Shown: positions 50,484-58,702 of the stretch, one piece after another
How positions within the stretch are numbered: position 1 is the first letter of the stretch
Layout of the letters: each line of letters opens with the position of its first letter
Assembly (NCBI GenBank): GCA_031367195.1
Contig: JANLPL010000013.1
Span: 1-64,000, forward strand
DNA from: Roseiarcus sp031367195
Lineage (GTDB): Bacteria; Pseudomonadota; Alphaproteobacteria; Rhizobiales; Beijerinckiaceae
Direction of reading: 5' to 3'
Length of the DNA: 64,000 nt
Program-made: the position numbers and the translations under genes
Notes under the pieces: generated by a model
The model's database searches: none
What the model was told of the DNA's origin: nothing
What the model saw: only the letters and a program-made list of their open reading frames with translations

Positions 50484-51532
50484 AATTTCTGGATCAGGCT
50501 CGCGTCTATATCCGCTCCGGCGACGGCGGGGCGGGCAGCGTCTCGTTCCGGCGCGAGAAGTTCATCGAGTTCGGCGGCCCCGACGGGGGCGACGGCGGGC
50601 GCGGCGGCGATGTCGTGGTGGAATGCGCCGACGGCCTCAACACGCTGATCGACTTTCGCTATCAGCAGCACTTCAAAGCCAAGATCGGCATGCACGGCAT
50701 GGGACGCAACCGCGCCGGCGGGCGCGGCGACGACGCCTTGATGAAAGTGCCGCAGGGCACCCAGGTGTTCGACGAGGAGACCGGCGACCTGATCGCCGAT
50801 CTCACGCAACCCGGCGAGCGCGTCGTCGTCGCCAAGGGCGGCAACGGCGGGTTCGGCAACGCCTATTTCGCCACCTCGACCAACCGCGCGCCGCGCCGCG
50901 CCAATCCCGGCCAGCCCGGCATCGAAAAGACGATCGTGCTGCGGCTCAAACTGATCGCCGACGTCGGTTTGGTCGGCCTGCCCAACGCGGGCAAATCGAC
51001 GCTGCTCGCCGCCGTCTCCGCCGCCAAGCCGAAAATCGCCGATTATCCCTTCACCACGCTCCACCCCGGCCTCGGCGTCGTGAAGATCGACGACCGCGAT
51101 TTCGTGTTGGCCGACATCCCCGGCCTGATCGAGGGCGCGCATGAAGGCCACGGCCTGGGCGACCGATTCCTGGGCCATGTCGAGCGCTGCGGCGCGATCC
51201 TGCATCTGGTCGACGCCACCGGCGACCATGCGGGCTCGGCCTATCGCACCGTGCGCCGCGAGTTGGAGGCCTATGGCGAGGGCCTGGCTGAGAAGGCCGA
51301 GATCGTCGCCCTGTCGAAGGTCGACGCGGTCGATCCGGAGATGCTGAAACAGCAGCGCGAGCGACTGAAGCGGGCGATGCGCAGCTATGGCCCGCCACTG
51401 GCGGATGACGAGAAGCGCCGCCCGCCGATGGAGATCTCCGGCGTCTCCGGCGCCGGCGTGCGCGATGTGCTGCGCGCGGCGCTGCGGGAGATGGATCGAA
51501 CCCGGGCGGGGGAGCGGGGCGAACACGCTTGA
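50480..51532 (+). CDS. obgE: GTPase ObgE/CgtA
   Basis: A 350-residue Obg GTPase acting in 50S ribosome assembly and stress control. The glycine-rich Obg fold covers residues 1-158 (SGDGGAGSVSFRREKFIEFG), then the G domain: G1 GLPNAGKST (about 167-175), switch region DYPFTTLHPGLG, G3 DIPGLIEGAHEG and G4 near ALSKVDAVD, with the SxSG-type G5 in EISGVSGAGV. The C-terminal tail is short, so an OCT domain is missing, as in many alphaproteobacteria. ATG at 50480 overlaps the GNAT stop. Confidence 0.97.
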   Translation: MKFLDQARVYIRSGDGGAGSVSFRREKFIEFGGPDGGDGGRGGDVVVECADGLNTLIDFRYQQHFKAKIGMHGMGRNRAGGRGDDALMKVPQGTQVFDEETGDLIADLTQPGERVVVAKGGNGGFGNAYFATSTNRAPRRANPGQPGIEKTIVLRLKLIADVGLVGLPNAGKSTLLAAVSAAKPKIADYPFTTLHPGLGVVKIDDRDFVLADIPGLIEGAHEGHGLGDRFLGHVERCGAILHLVDATGDHAGSAYRTVRRELEAYGEGLAEKAEIVALSKVDAVDPEMLKQQRERLKRAMRSYGPPLADDEKRRPPMEISGVSGAGVRDVLRAALREMDRTRAGERGEHA

Positions 51533-51557
51533 CATTAGTATATCAAATCTATAGATT
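51529..51557 (+). promoter_or_regulatory. sigma-70-like promoter with overlapping palindrome
   Basis: TTGACA at 51529-51534 and TAGATT at 51552-51557 are spaced by 17 bases, a good sigma-70 match in an AT-rich pocket. AATCTATAGATT at 51546-51557 is a perfect 12-bp palindrome covering the -10 box. The -35 box overlaps the obgE stop codon. It would drive the small gene at 51578. Confidence 0.65.
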
Positions 51558-51577
51558 GAATGTCGAAGGAGACGCCG

Positions 51578-51886
51578 ATGCCAATTCAATCGGAAAACCC
51601 CGCCACTGTCGTCACGATCGCTTCGCTGCTGAAACTGGTCAATCTGCTCGGCGCCGAACTCACGGTGGGCAGATATCGCGAAGATATAGACCTCATCGAG
51701 CGTTGCATCCGCGCGAAACTGTTCGCGCATGTCGATGGCGTTTCGGCGCAGGATCACGCGGCCGGCGTCGCGCTCGCGCACAACCTCGTCGAGCCGGTGC
51801 TGAAGGAATTGCGAGAGCGGGCCGAGAGTCTTCCCTCTCCGCCGACGACGGAGCCCGCCGCCGAGCGGGCCAGCACGTTGCACTGA
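51578..51886 (+). CDS. uncharacterised 102-residue protein
   Basis: A 102-residue soluble protein beginning MPIQSENPATVVTIASLLKL. The sequence VGRYREDIDLIERCIRAKLF and VALAHNLVEPVLKELRERAE point to an all-helical protein; the end is Pro/Ser/Thr/Glu-rich. I do not recognise a family. The ATG at 51578 was chosen because AAGGAG at 51566-51571 is ideally placed; an upstream TTG at 51560 lies inside the likely promoter. It has its own promoter with a palindrome, so it may be a regulated single gene. Confidence 0.7.
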   Translation: MPIQSENPATVVTIASLLKLVNLLGAELTVGRYREDIDLIERCIRAKLFAHVDGVSAQDHAAGVALAHNLVEPVLKELRERAESLPSPPTTEPAAERASTLH

Positions 51887-51956
51887 CGCTTTCGCCTAAA
51901 GGGGAGGTTACATCAGCCCCGCATCCCGCTAACCTCCCGCGAAATGGGAGGACAGC

Positions 51957-52763
51957 GTGGCGGACCCGATCCTCGACGTCGCCAATATCGAAGTGGTTTA
52001 CAACAGCGTCGCGCTGGTCCTGAAGGGCGTGTCGCTGCATGTCCGCCAGGGTGGCGTTGTCGCGCTGCTTGGCGCCAACGGCGCCGGCAAGACCACCACG
52101 CTCAAGGCGATATCGAACCTCTTACGCGCCGAGCGCGGCGAAGTGACGAAAGGCGAGATCCGCTTCAAGGGCGAGCGGGTCGACCGCGCGACGCCGAATG
52201 AGCTCGTGCGCCGGGGCGCCATTCAGGTGATGGAGGGCCGCCATTGCTTCGGCCATCTCACCATCGAGGAAAACCTGCTCACCGGGGCCTTCACCCGCCG
52301 CGACGGCCGCGCCGCCATCGGCTGCGATCTGCAAGCGATCTACACCTATTTCCCGCGCTTGAAACAGCGGCGCACGTCGCTCGCCGGCTATGTCTCGGGC
52401 GGCGAGCAGCAGATGTGCGCGATCGGCCGCGCGATGATGGCCAAGCCCTCGCTGGTGCTGCTCGACGAGCCGTCGATGGGCCTCGCGCCGCAAGTGGTGG
52501 AGGAGATTTTCGAGATCGTGCGCGACCTCAACGCGCGCGAAAAGGTGTCGTTCCTGCTCGCCGAGCAGAACACCAATCTGGCGCTGCGCTACGCCGAATT
52601 CGGCTATATCCTCGAAAACGGCCGCGTCGTGCTCGACGGCGAGGCCGCGGCCCTGCGGGACAATGAGGACGTGCGCGAATTTTACCTCGGCGTCGCCGGG
52701 GCGGAGCGGCGCTCGTTCAGGGATGTGAAAAGCTACCGCCGCCGCAAACGCTGGCTTGCCTGA
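51957..52763 (+). CDS. livF: branched-chain amino acid-type ABC ATPase LivF
   Basis: A 268-residue ABC ATPase of the LivF type. Walker A GANGAGKTTTLKAI (about 39-52), signature GYVSGGEQQMCAIGRAMMA, Walker B LVLLDEPSMGLAPQVVEEIF and the LAEQNTNLALRYAEFGYILE block are all present. The C-terminus is about 30 residues longer than E. coli LivF and very basic (SYRRRKRWLA). No LivG, LivH, LivM or LivJ gene is in the neighbourhood, so this is an orphan; its partners must be encoded elsewhere. GTG at 51957 is the start, preceded by GGGAGGACAGC. Confidence 0.9.
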   Translation: MADPILDVANIEVVYNSVALVLKGVSLHVRQGGVVALLGANGAGKTTTLKAISNLLRAERGEVTKGEIRFKGERVDRATPNELVRRGAIQVMEGRHCFGHLTIEENLLTGAFTRRDGRAAIGCDLQAIYTYFPRLKQRRTSLAGYVSGGEQQMCAIGRAMMAKPSLVLLDEPSMGLAPQVVEEIFEIVRDLNAREKVSFLLAEQNTNLALRYAEFGYILENGRVVLDGEAAALRDNEDVREFYLGVAGAERRSFRDVKSYRRRKRWLA

Positions 52764-52765
52764 CC

Positions 52766-53917
52766 ATGAAAGATTTCGCTCAATTGCGCGACCGTCTCGC
52801 CGAGCTTGCCGCCCATTCGCCGCAACTCGCTCGCCAACTCGACGGCGTGGCGCTGGAAAGCCCCGCCGATCTCGCCCGCATCCCGCTGTTGCGAAAATCT
52901 GATCTGTCGCAGCTTCAGCGCGACGATCCGCCCTTCGCTGGGATCGCCGCGACGACGCGCGGGTTCCGCCGCCTGTTCATGTCGCCGGGGCCGATCTTCG
53001 AGGGCGAGGATCAGGGGTCCGACCCTTTCGGCGCGAAAGCCGCCTTCGCCGCCGCGGGCTTTACGGCGCATGATGTGGTGTTGAACTGCTTCTCCTATCA
53101 TCTGACGCCGGGCGCTTTCATGATGGAGAGCGGGGCGCAGGCGCTCGGCTGCGCGGTGATTCCCGCTGGGCCGGGCAACACCGAGCAGACGCTCGCCGCC
53201 ATCGCCCATCTCAGGCCGACCGCCTATGCCGGCCCGCCGGATTTCCTGAAGATCCTGCTCGACAAGGCCGACGGGCTGACCTCGATCCGCAAAGCCTTCG
53301 TTTCCGGCGGCGCGCTGCCAGCGTCTCTGCGCGCGGAAATGGAGGCGCGAGGCGTCAAGACGCGGCAGGCTTTCGCCACCGCCGAACTCGGGATCGTCGC
53401 CTATGAGACCGACGGGCCGGACGGCGCGCTCGAACCGGGCCTGAAGGTCGCCGAAGACATCGTGCTGGAGATCGTGCGGCCGGGCTCCGGCGATCCGCTG
53501 CCTCAAGGTCAGGTCGGCGAGATCGTCGTCACGGCCCTGCGCGGCGGCTTCCCGCTGCTGCGGCTCGCCACCGGCGACCTCTCCGCTTATACCGCCGAAG
53601 GCCGCATTCGCGGCTGGATGGGCCGCGCCGACCAGACGACCAAGGTCAAGGGCATGTTCGTTCCCCCCTCCGCGATCGTGGAGACGGCGCGTCGCCACCC
53701 CGAACTGCGCGGCGTCCGGCTGGTGTTGCGGCGCGAGGGCGAGCAGGATTCCATGACCCTGCTGGCGGAAACCGCAAAACCCTCGGCGGCGCTCGCCGAG
53801 GCGGTCGCGGCGACCTTGCAGGCGACGACGAAATTGCGCGGACGGGTCGAGTTCGTCGCGCCCGGCGCGTTGCCGAACGACGGCAAGACCATCGCCGACG
53901 AGCGGCCAGTCGGCTAG
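52766..53917 (+). CDS. AMP-binding protein, PaaK (phenylacetate-CoA ligase)-like
   Basis: A 383-residue protein of the PaaK-type acyl-CoA ligase family, shorter than PaaK itself (about 430). RIPLLRKSDLSQLQRDDPP is typical, and TGDLSAYTAEGRIRGWMGRA with DQTTKVKGMFV keeps the ATP-hinge region. The usual Ser/Thr/Gly-rich nucleotide P-loop is replaced by FMSPGPIFEGEDQG, a variant found in family members that accompany Liv-type transporters. It may therefore bind or activate an acid without the standard loop. The start is ATG 52766, two bases after livF, so the two are cotranscribed. Confidence 0.85.
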   Translation: MKDFAQLRDRLAELAAHSPQLARQLDGVALESPADLARIPLLRKSDLSQLQRDDPPFAGIAATTRGFRRLFMSPGPIFEGEDQGSDPFGAKAAFAAAGFTAHDVVLNCFSYHLTPGAFMMESGAQALGCAVIPAGPGNTEQTLAAIAHLRPTAYAGPPDFLKILLDKADGLTSIRKAFVSGGALPASLRAEMEARGVKTRQAFATAELGIVAYETDGPDGALEPGLKVAEDIVLEIVRPGSGDPLPQGQVGEIVVTALRGGFPLLRLATGDLSAYTAEGRIRGWMGRADQTTKVKGMFVPPSAIVETARRHPELRGVRLVLRREGEQDSMTLLAETAKPSAALAEAVAATLQATTKLRGRVEFVAPGALPNDGKTIADERPVG

Positions 53918-53979
53918 CGAGATTACGCCAATCGGAACTTGTTGCGATCCAAGCCGTCCACCGCCGTCGCGGTCGGCCC

Positions 53980-54852
53980 TCACCCCCTCGCCGCCCGGTC
54001 CTTCTCGTTCTGCGCCTTGATCGCGTCGCGCGCGGCGTCCCATTCGGCGTCGCCCCATTTGCGAAGTTCGTAGAAATTGCCGCCCGTGGCGAGCGCTTGC
54101 GCGCCGTCCATCGCGATCGTCTCGCCGGTCAGCCAGCGGCAGCCGTCGCTAAGCAAGAACGTGGCGAGGTTCTGCAATTCCTCCAGCGATCCGCAGCGGC
54201 CCATCGGGTTGGCGGCGGCGGTGCGGGCGCCGGGTTGTTCGCCGGGGTTGAGGCGCTTGCTCATGCCCTCGGTCGGGATTTCGCCCGGCGCGATCGCGTT
54301 GAGGCGGATGCCGTAGCGGCCCCATTCGGAGGCGAGCGAGGTCGTCATCGCCTGCACCGCCGATTTGCTCATGGCGGAGGGCACAACGAACGGGCCGCCG
54401 TTGCGCACCCAGGTGACGATGATCGACACGACGCTGCCGGGTACGCCGGCCTCGATCCAGCGCTTGCCCACCGCCTGCGTCACATAGAACGTGCCGTGCA
54501 TGACGATATTGGCGATGGCGTCGAAGCCGCGCGGGGAAAGATCTTCCGTGCGCGAGATGAAATTGCCGGCCGCGTTGTTGACGAGGCCGGTCAGCGGGCC
54601 GGTGCGGAAGATATCCTCGACCATGGCGTCGACCGCGCCCGCATCACGGATATCGACGCCATAGGCGCTCACCGTGCCGCCGTGCGCGCGCATCAACTCG
54701 GCGGCGGTATCGTCGCACACGGACTTGCGCCGACCGCAGATGAAGACTTCGGCGCCCAGCGCAAGAAACCCCTCCGCCATCGCCCGGCCGAGCCCGGTGC
54801 CGCCGCCGGTGACGAGAATGCGTTTGCCGCGAAACAGGCCGTCGCTGAACAT
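53980..54852 (-). CDS. SDR family oxidoreductase (2,4-dienoyl-CoA reductase-like)
   Basis: A 290-residue classical-length SDR. The NAD(P) motif TGGGTGLG is at 15-22, GRR at 40-42 suggests NADPH, and NNAAGN is at 92-97. The catalytic YxxxK is altered: K163 is present in PSAMSKSAVQAM but Ser159 replaces Tyr. This and the length resemble DECR-type dienoyl-CoA reductases, where the Lys motif is not preceded by a usual YxxxK. NAIAPGEIPTEGMSKRL is also of that type. ATG at 54852. It is convergent with the paaK-like gene and divergent from ccmC. Confidence 0.87.
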   Translation of the reverse strand: MFSDGLFRGKRILVTGGGTGLGRAMAEGFLALGAEVFICGRRKSVCDDTAAELMRAHGGTVSAYGVDIRDAGAVDAMVEDIFRTGPLTGLVNNAAGNFISRTEDLSPRGFDAIANIVMHGTFYVTQAVGKRWIEAGVPGSVVSIIVTWVRNGGPFVVPSAMSKSAVQAMTTSLASEWGRYGIRLNAIAPGEIPTEGMSKRLNPGEQPGARTAAANPMGRCGSLEELQNLATFLLSDGCRWLTGETIAMDGAQALATGGNFYELRKWGDAEWDAARDAIKAQNEKDRAARG

Positions 54853-54936
54853 GAGCGTCTCCCTTGACGCTTTGTCGCGCGCCGCTCCGTCGCGCGCAAG
54901 GTTTCGCTTATTGCCGCCTTAACGTCGCGGGGGTAA

Positions 54937-55698
54937 ATGCGGGCGATGCTCAATCTCGCCAACCCGACCGTGTTCCTCGCCGTCGCGCGCCGGCTGTTGC
55001 CGTGGCTGGCGGGGCTGACCGCCGTCCTGTTCGTGGTCGGGCTGACGCTCGGCTTGCGCGCGCCGCCCGATTACCAGCAGGGCGAGACGGCCAAGATCAT
55101 GTATCTACACGTGCCGGCGGCGTGGCTTTCGACCTTCATCTATGGCGTGATGACACTGGCCGCGCTCGGCACGCTGGTCTGGCGCCATCCGATCGCCGAT
55201 GCGGCGCAGAAGGCCGCCGCGCCGCTCGGGGCGGGCTTCACCTTCATCTGCCTCGTCACCGGCTCCCTGTGGGGCAAGCCGATGTGGGGAACCTATTGGG
55301 TGTGGGACGCGCGGCTGACTTCCGTGCTGGTGCTGTTCATCCTCTATCTCGGGCTGATCGCGCTGTGGCGCTCGATCGAGGAGCCGGGTCGGGCGGCCCG
55401 CGCGGCGGCGATCCTGACGCTGGTGGGCGCGGTGGATCTGCCGATCATCAAATTCTCGGTCGACTGGTGGAACACGCTGCACCAGCCGGCCTCGGTGTTC
55501 CGCATGGGTGGGCCGACCATCGCGCCGGAATTGCTGTGGCCGCTGCTGATCATGGCGATCGCCTTCACCTTTCTGTTCCTGACGCTGCATGTGATGGCGA
55601 TCCGCAACGAAATTCTGCGCCGTCGGCTCGCGCGGCTGACGATGATCGCGGCCGCCCAAGGCGATTCCACCGCGCCCGTGCTAAGGACGGCGCCATGA
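54937..55698 (+). CDS. ccmC: heme exporter protein CcmC
   Basis: A 253-residue CcmC, which loads heme onto CcmE during cytochrome c maturation. Six membrane helices are visible and the tryptophan-rich heme-handling motif reads MWGTYWVWDARLTSVLVLF (about 116-134). Conserved histidines occur in YLHVPAAWLS and WWNTLHQPASVF. GTG or ATG choices: ATG at 54937 gives MRAMLNLANP; a second ATG at 54946 is possible. It starts a ccmC-ccmD-ccmG operon with overlapping stops and starts. Confidence 0.96.
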   Translation: MRAMLNLANPTVFLAVARRLLPWLAGLTAVLFVVGLTLGLRAPPDYQQGETAKIMYLHVPAAWLSTFIYGVMTLAALGTLVWRHPIADAAQKAAAPLGAGFTFICLVTGSLWGKPMWGTYWVWDARLTSVLVLFILYLGLIALWRSIEEPGRAARAAAILTLVGAVDLPIIKFSVDWWNTLHQPASVFRMGGPTIAPELLWPLLIMAIAFTFLFLTLHVMAIRNEILRRRLARLTMIAAAQGDSTAPVLRTAP

Positions 55699-55850
55699 GC
55701 GCGATCGCCCATCTCGGCTTCATCGTCGCCGCCTTCGCCGTGGCGGGCGTCGTCATTGCGGCGATGATCGGCGTGATTCTATGGGATTACCGCGATCTGC
55801 GAGCCCGACTCGCGCGGCTGGAAAGCCGCGAGCCCGGGGCGCCGACATGA
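55695..55850 (+). CDS. ccmD: heme exporter protein CcmD
   Basis: A 51-residue single-span membrane protein. The helix LGFIVAAFAVAGVVIAAMIG (about 7-29) is followed by a basic tail (WDYRDLRARLARLESREP), as in CcmD, which stabilises CcmE release from the CcmABC complex. ATG at 55695 overlaps the ccmC stop (ATGA), and its stop overlaps the ccmG start. Confidence 0.9.
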   Translation: MSAIAHLGFIVAAFAVAGVVIAAMIGVILWDYRDLRARLARLESREPGAPT

Positions 55851-56419
55851 GCGAGGCCGCGCCGGGCGCGGGCCGTCGCGGCGCGTTCGCCGCTCTGCCG
55901 TTGATCGTGTTTCTCGCGCTGGCGGCGCTGCTTTATTTGCGCCTCTACGCGGGCGATGCGGCAAAACTGCCGTCGGCGCTGGTCGGCCATCCCGCGCCGA
56001 GCCTGAAGCTGGCGACGCTCGACGGATCGCCGCTCGCCGACGCGGACCTGCGCGACGGCAAGGTGACGGTCGTCAACGTGTTCGGCTCGTGGTGCGAGCC
56101 GTGCCATTTCGAGCATCCCCTGCTGCTCGAACTCGCCAATACGCCCGAGGTGAAGGACGGCAAGGTGCGGCTGATCGGCATGGCGCAGAAGGACAGCAAA
56201 GAGAACGTGCGCCGCTTCCTCGGCGCCGACGGAAACCCGTTTTCCCGCGTGGCGCTCGATCCGGATGGACGCGCGGGCATAGACTGGGGCGTCTATGGCG
56301 TGCCGGAGACCTATGTCGTCAAGGGCGACGGGACGATCGCCTACAAATTCGTCGGCCCGCTGACGCAGGAGACGCTGAAGAGCGTGCTGTTGCCGGAGAT
56401 AAGGAAGGCGCAGGGCTAG
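55847..56419 (+). CDS. ccmG: thiol:disulfide interchange protein CcmG/DsbE
   Basis: A 190-residue membrane-anchored thioredoxin-fold protein that reduces apocytochrome c. One N-terminal helix (about 16-35) precedes the thioredoxin domain. NVFGSWCEPCHFEHP holds the active-site Cys83/Cys86, and GVYGVPETYVVKGDGTIAYK is the cis-proline region and typical GVPE segment of CcmG. ATG at 55847 overlaps ccmD. CcmE, CcmF and CcmH are not in the window. Confidence 0.95.
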   Translation: MSEAAPGAGRRGAFAALPLIVFLALAALLYLRLYAGDAAKLPSALVGHPAPSLKLATLDGSPLADADLRDGKVTVVNVFGSWCEPCHFEHPLLLELANTPEVKDGKVRLIGMAQKDSKENVRRFLGADGNPFSRVALDPDGRAGIDWGVYGVPETYVVKGDGTIAYKFVGPLTQETLKSVLLPEIRKAQG

Positions 56420-56474
56420 ACGAGGCCTTGGCCGCCCGCTAATTAGCCGCCCCCGCCGCCAACCCGGACCACTC

Positions 56475-57788
56475 ATGTCGAGCGACTTGCCCGCCGTCTC
56501 GATCGGCGTCGATTTCGGCACGAGCAACACCGTCGTTGCGCTGGCCAGCGCCGATGGGGCTGTGGAGACGGTGCGGTTTGAACATGGCGGGGCCAAGCTG
56601 ACCGTCTATGCCTCGGCCTTGTGCTTCTATCAGGAGCCGTCGCGCCGGGGACTTCCCGCGCAGGCCGAGGGAGGTCCCTGGGCGTTCGAACGGCTGCAGG
56701 AGCATAGCGGCGCTCTGCGCTTCCTCCAGTCGTTCAAGACTTTCGCGGCAAGCCGTAATTTTCAGTCGACCCAGATTTTCGGCCAGCGCTACCAGTTCGA
56801 GGACATGCTGGCGACGTTCCTGCGTACGCTGACGCGCCACGCCGGGACATCGTTCGACCTTGCGGGCGCGCGGGTGGCGATTGGCCGACCAGTGCGTTTC
56901 GCAGGCGCTGCGCCGGACGAGGTTTTGGCGATGCAGCGCTACCGCGACGCCTTCGCCCGGCTCGGCGCCCTGGGCGCGCACTATATCTACGAGCCGGTCG
57001 GCGCGGCTTTCTCCTTTGCGCGGCGCCTCGAGCGCGACGCAACCGTGCTGGTCGCCGATTTCGGCGGCGGCACCAGCGACTTCTCGCTGATCCGATTTTC
57101 CCGCCGCGCGGGCGCGCTGAGCGCCGTACCGCTCGGCCATTCCGGCGTCGGCGTCGCCGGGGACACATTCGATTACCGCATCATCGACCGGGTGATCGCG
57201 CCGCGTTTGGGCAAGGGCGGCGCCTATCGCTCGTTCGGCAAGGTGCTTCCGCTGCCAAACCATTACTACACCAAGCTGGCGCGCTGGCATGAACTGGCCC
57301 TCATGAAGGGAAGCGCGGATCTGCGCGAATTGCGCGAACTGGCGCGTTCGGCGCTCGATCCGGAGCCGCTGCGCGACTTCATCGAATTGGTCGAGCACGA
57401 TCTCGGCTTTGCGCTCTATCGCGCGGTGTCGGCGGCCAAGGTCGCGCTTTCGTCGTCCGACGGCGTCGAATTCCGCTTCGGCGACGGCGGCATCGACATC
57501 CGCGCGACGCTTTCCCGCGCGGATTTCGAGGGCTGGATCGGCGAGGATCTGGCTCGCATCGGCGCGGCCGTCGATCAGGTTTTCGCGACAAGCGGGATCG
57601 GGCCGCGCGACGTGGACAAGGTCTTCCTGACCGGCGGCACGTCGTTCGTGCCGGCGGTGCAACGGCTGTTCCGGCAGCGTTTCGGCGACGAGAAACTGAC
57701 TTCCGCCGACCAGTTCGAGTCGATCGCCCATGGTCTGGCGCTGATCGGACTGACGCAGAACCCGGACCAGTGGGCGGTCGCGGCTTAG
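56475..57788 (+). CDS. Hsp70 family protein (YegD-like)
   Basis: A 437-residue Hsp70-fold ATPase of the YegD type, without the C-terminal substrate lid of DnaK. The phosphate-1 loop reads IGVDFGTSNTVVALA, phosphate-2 is LVADFGGGTSDFSLIRF and the adenosine motif is VFLTGGTSFVPAVQRLF. YegD proteins are annotated as putative chaperones of unknown client. ATG 56475, 55 bases after ccmG, same strand; a separate promoter or read-through from ccm are both possible. Confidence 0.92.
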   Translation: MSSDLPAVSIGVDFGTSNTVVALASADGAVETVRFEHGGAKLTVYASALCFYQEPSRRGLPAQAEGGPWAFERLQEHSGALRFLQSFKTFAASRNFQSTQIFGQRYQFEDMLATFLRTLTRHAGTSFDLAGARVAIGRPVRFAGAAPDEVLAMQRYRDAFARLGALGAHYIYEPVGAAFSFARRLERDATVLVADFGGGTSDFSLIRFSRRAGALSAVPLGHSGVGVAGDTFDYRIIDRVIAPRLGKGGAYRSFGKVLPLPNHYYTKLARWHELALMKGSADLRELRELARSALDPEPLRDFIELVEHDLGFALYRAVSAAKVALSSSDGVEFRFGDGGIDIRATLSRADFEGWIGEDLARIGAAVDQVFATSGIGPRDVDKVFLTGGTSFVPAVQRLFRQRFGDEKLTSADQFESIAHGLALIGLTQNPDQWAVAA

Positions 57789-57792
57789 GCCG

Positions 57793-58635
57793 TCACCTCG
57801 CCTCCGCCGTCGCCCCCAGCGCCGCCTGCCGTTCCACCGCGCGGCGGAACGCGCCTTCGAGGGTGACGGCGAAATTGTAGTGGGTGGGTGAGAACGGCAG
57901 CGCGCGGTCGGGCGCGGCCGAGCGGAAGCCGACGAAGATCGCCATCAGGCCGCGGCCGTCGCCGTCGAGCAGGCCGGCGCCCGAGGCGCCGACGCTGGCG
58001 GCGCAATCGAACGAAAATTCGCGCGTGCCCTCCGCGCCATCTTCGAGGCCGTCGCGCAGCCGACAGGATTGCAGCGACATGCCGCGCCAGTCCACCGCGC
58101 CGCGCGCGACGAACAGCACCGGCGCCGCGCGGGTCGGCGGGCTGAGCGGATAGGGATCGACCTCGTGCAGCGGCCGGGCGAGCCGGACCGCCGCCCAATC
58201 GTGCACGGCGCTCTGGTTATAGGGGTCGGTCGAGCCGAGAATCGCGCCGGCGACCTGAAGCGGGATTGAGATTTCCTGGCGCTCCGCCTCGACCACGAAG
58301 CGGCAATGATCGCTGTCGCCGCGCAGATGGCCGTCGCGGTCGTAAAGCACGTGAGCGGCCGTGGTGACGACGTCGTCGGACAGCGTGAGCTGGCCCGCGC
58401 CGTGCGCGTTGCCACAGTGAACGATGCCCGTGCTAGCGTAGCGGCGGCGCAGAGCGGCGGGGTCGAGTTGGCGACGTAGCGCGAAATCTTCGATCGAGGC
58501 GCGCTGATCGGCGCCGAACACCACCACCGGCGTAACCGGCAATCCGGAGAAGGCGAGCCGCCCCGCTTCGAGCGCTGACCCCTTTGACACGATGAGCGCA
58601 AAAAGACACAACGCGCCCGCGATGGCCGCCTTCAT
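57793..58635 (-). CDS. secreted trypsin-like serine protease
   Basis: A 280-residue protein with a signal peptide (about 1-21, IAGALCLFALIVSKGSA) and a trypsin fold. The triad can be assigned as H95 in VVTTAAHVLY, D146 in SAVHDWAAVRL and S218 in SVGASGAGLL. The serine motif is GASGAG rather than GDSGG, a form common among bacterial V8/glutamyl-like proteases. Four cysteines (about 74, 111, 191 and 211) could form disulfides in the periplasm. It is convergent with the Hsp70 gene, with stops four bases apart. Substrate unknown. Confidence 0.85.
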   Translation of the reverse strand: MKAAIAGALCLFALIVSKGSALEAGRLAFSGLPVTPVVVFGADQRASIEDFALRRQLDPAALRRRYASTGIVHCGNAHGAGQLTLSDDVVTTAAHVLYDRDGHLRGDSDHCRFVVEAERQEISIPLQVAGAILGSTDPYNQSAVHDWAAVRLARPLHEVDPYPLSPPTRAAPVLFVARGAVDWRGMSLQSCRLRDGLEDGAEGTREFSFDCAASVGASGAGLLDGDGRGLMAIFVGFRSAAPDRALPFSPTHYNFAVTLEGAFRRAVERQAALGATAEAR

Positions 58636-58702
58636 GCCACAACCCCCGATATGCGGCTTGTCTTAAAGGCTTTTCGCCCGCCGTTGGGACAAGGGTTTAG
58701 GA

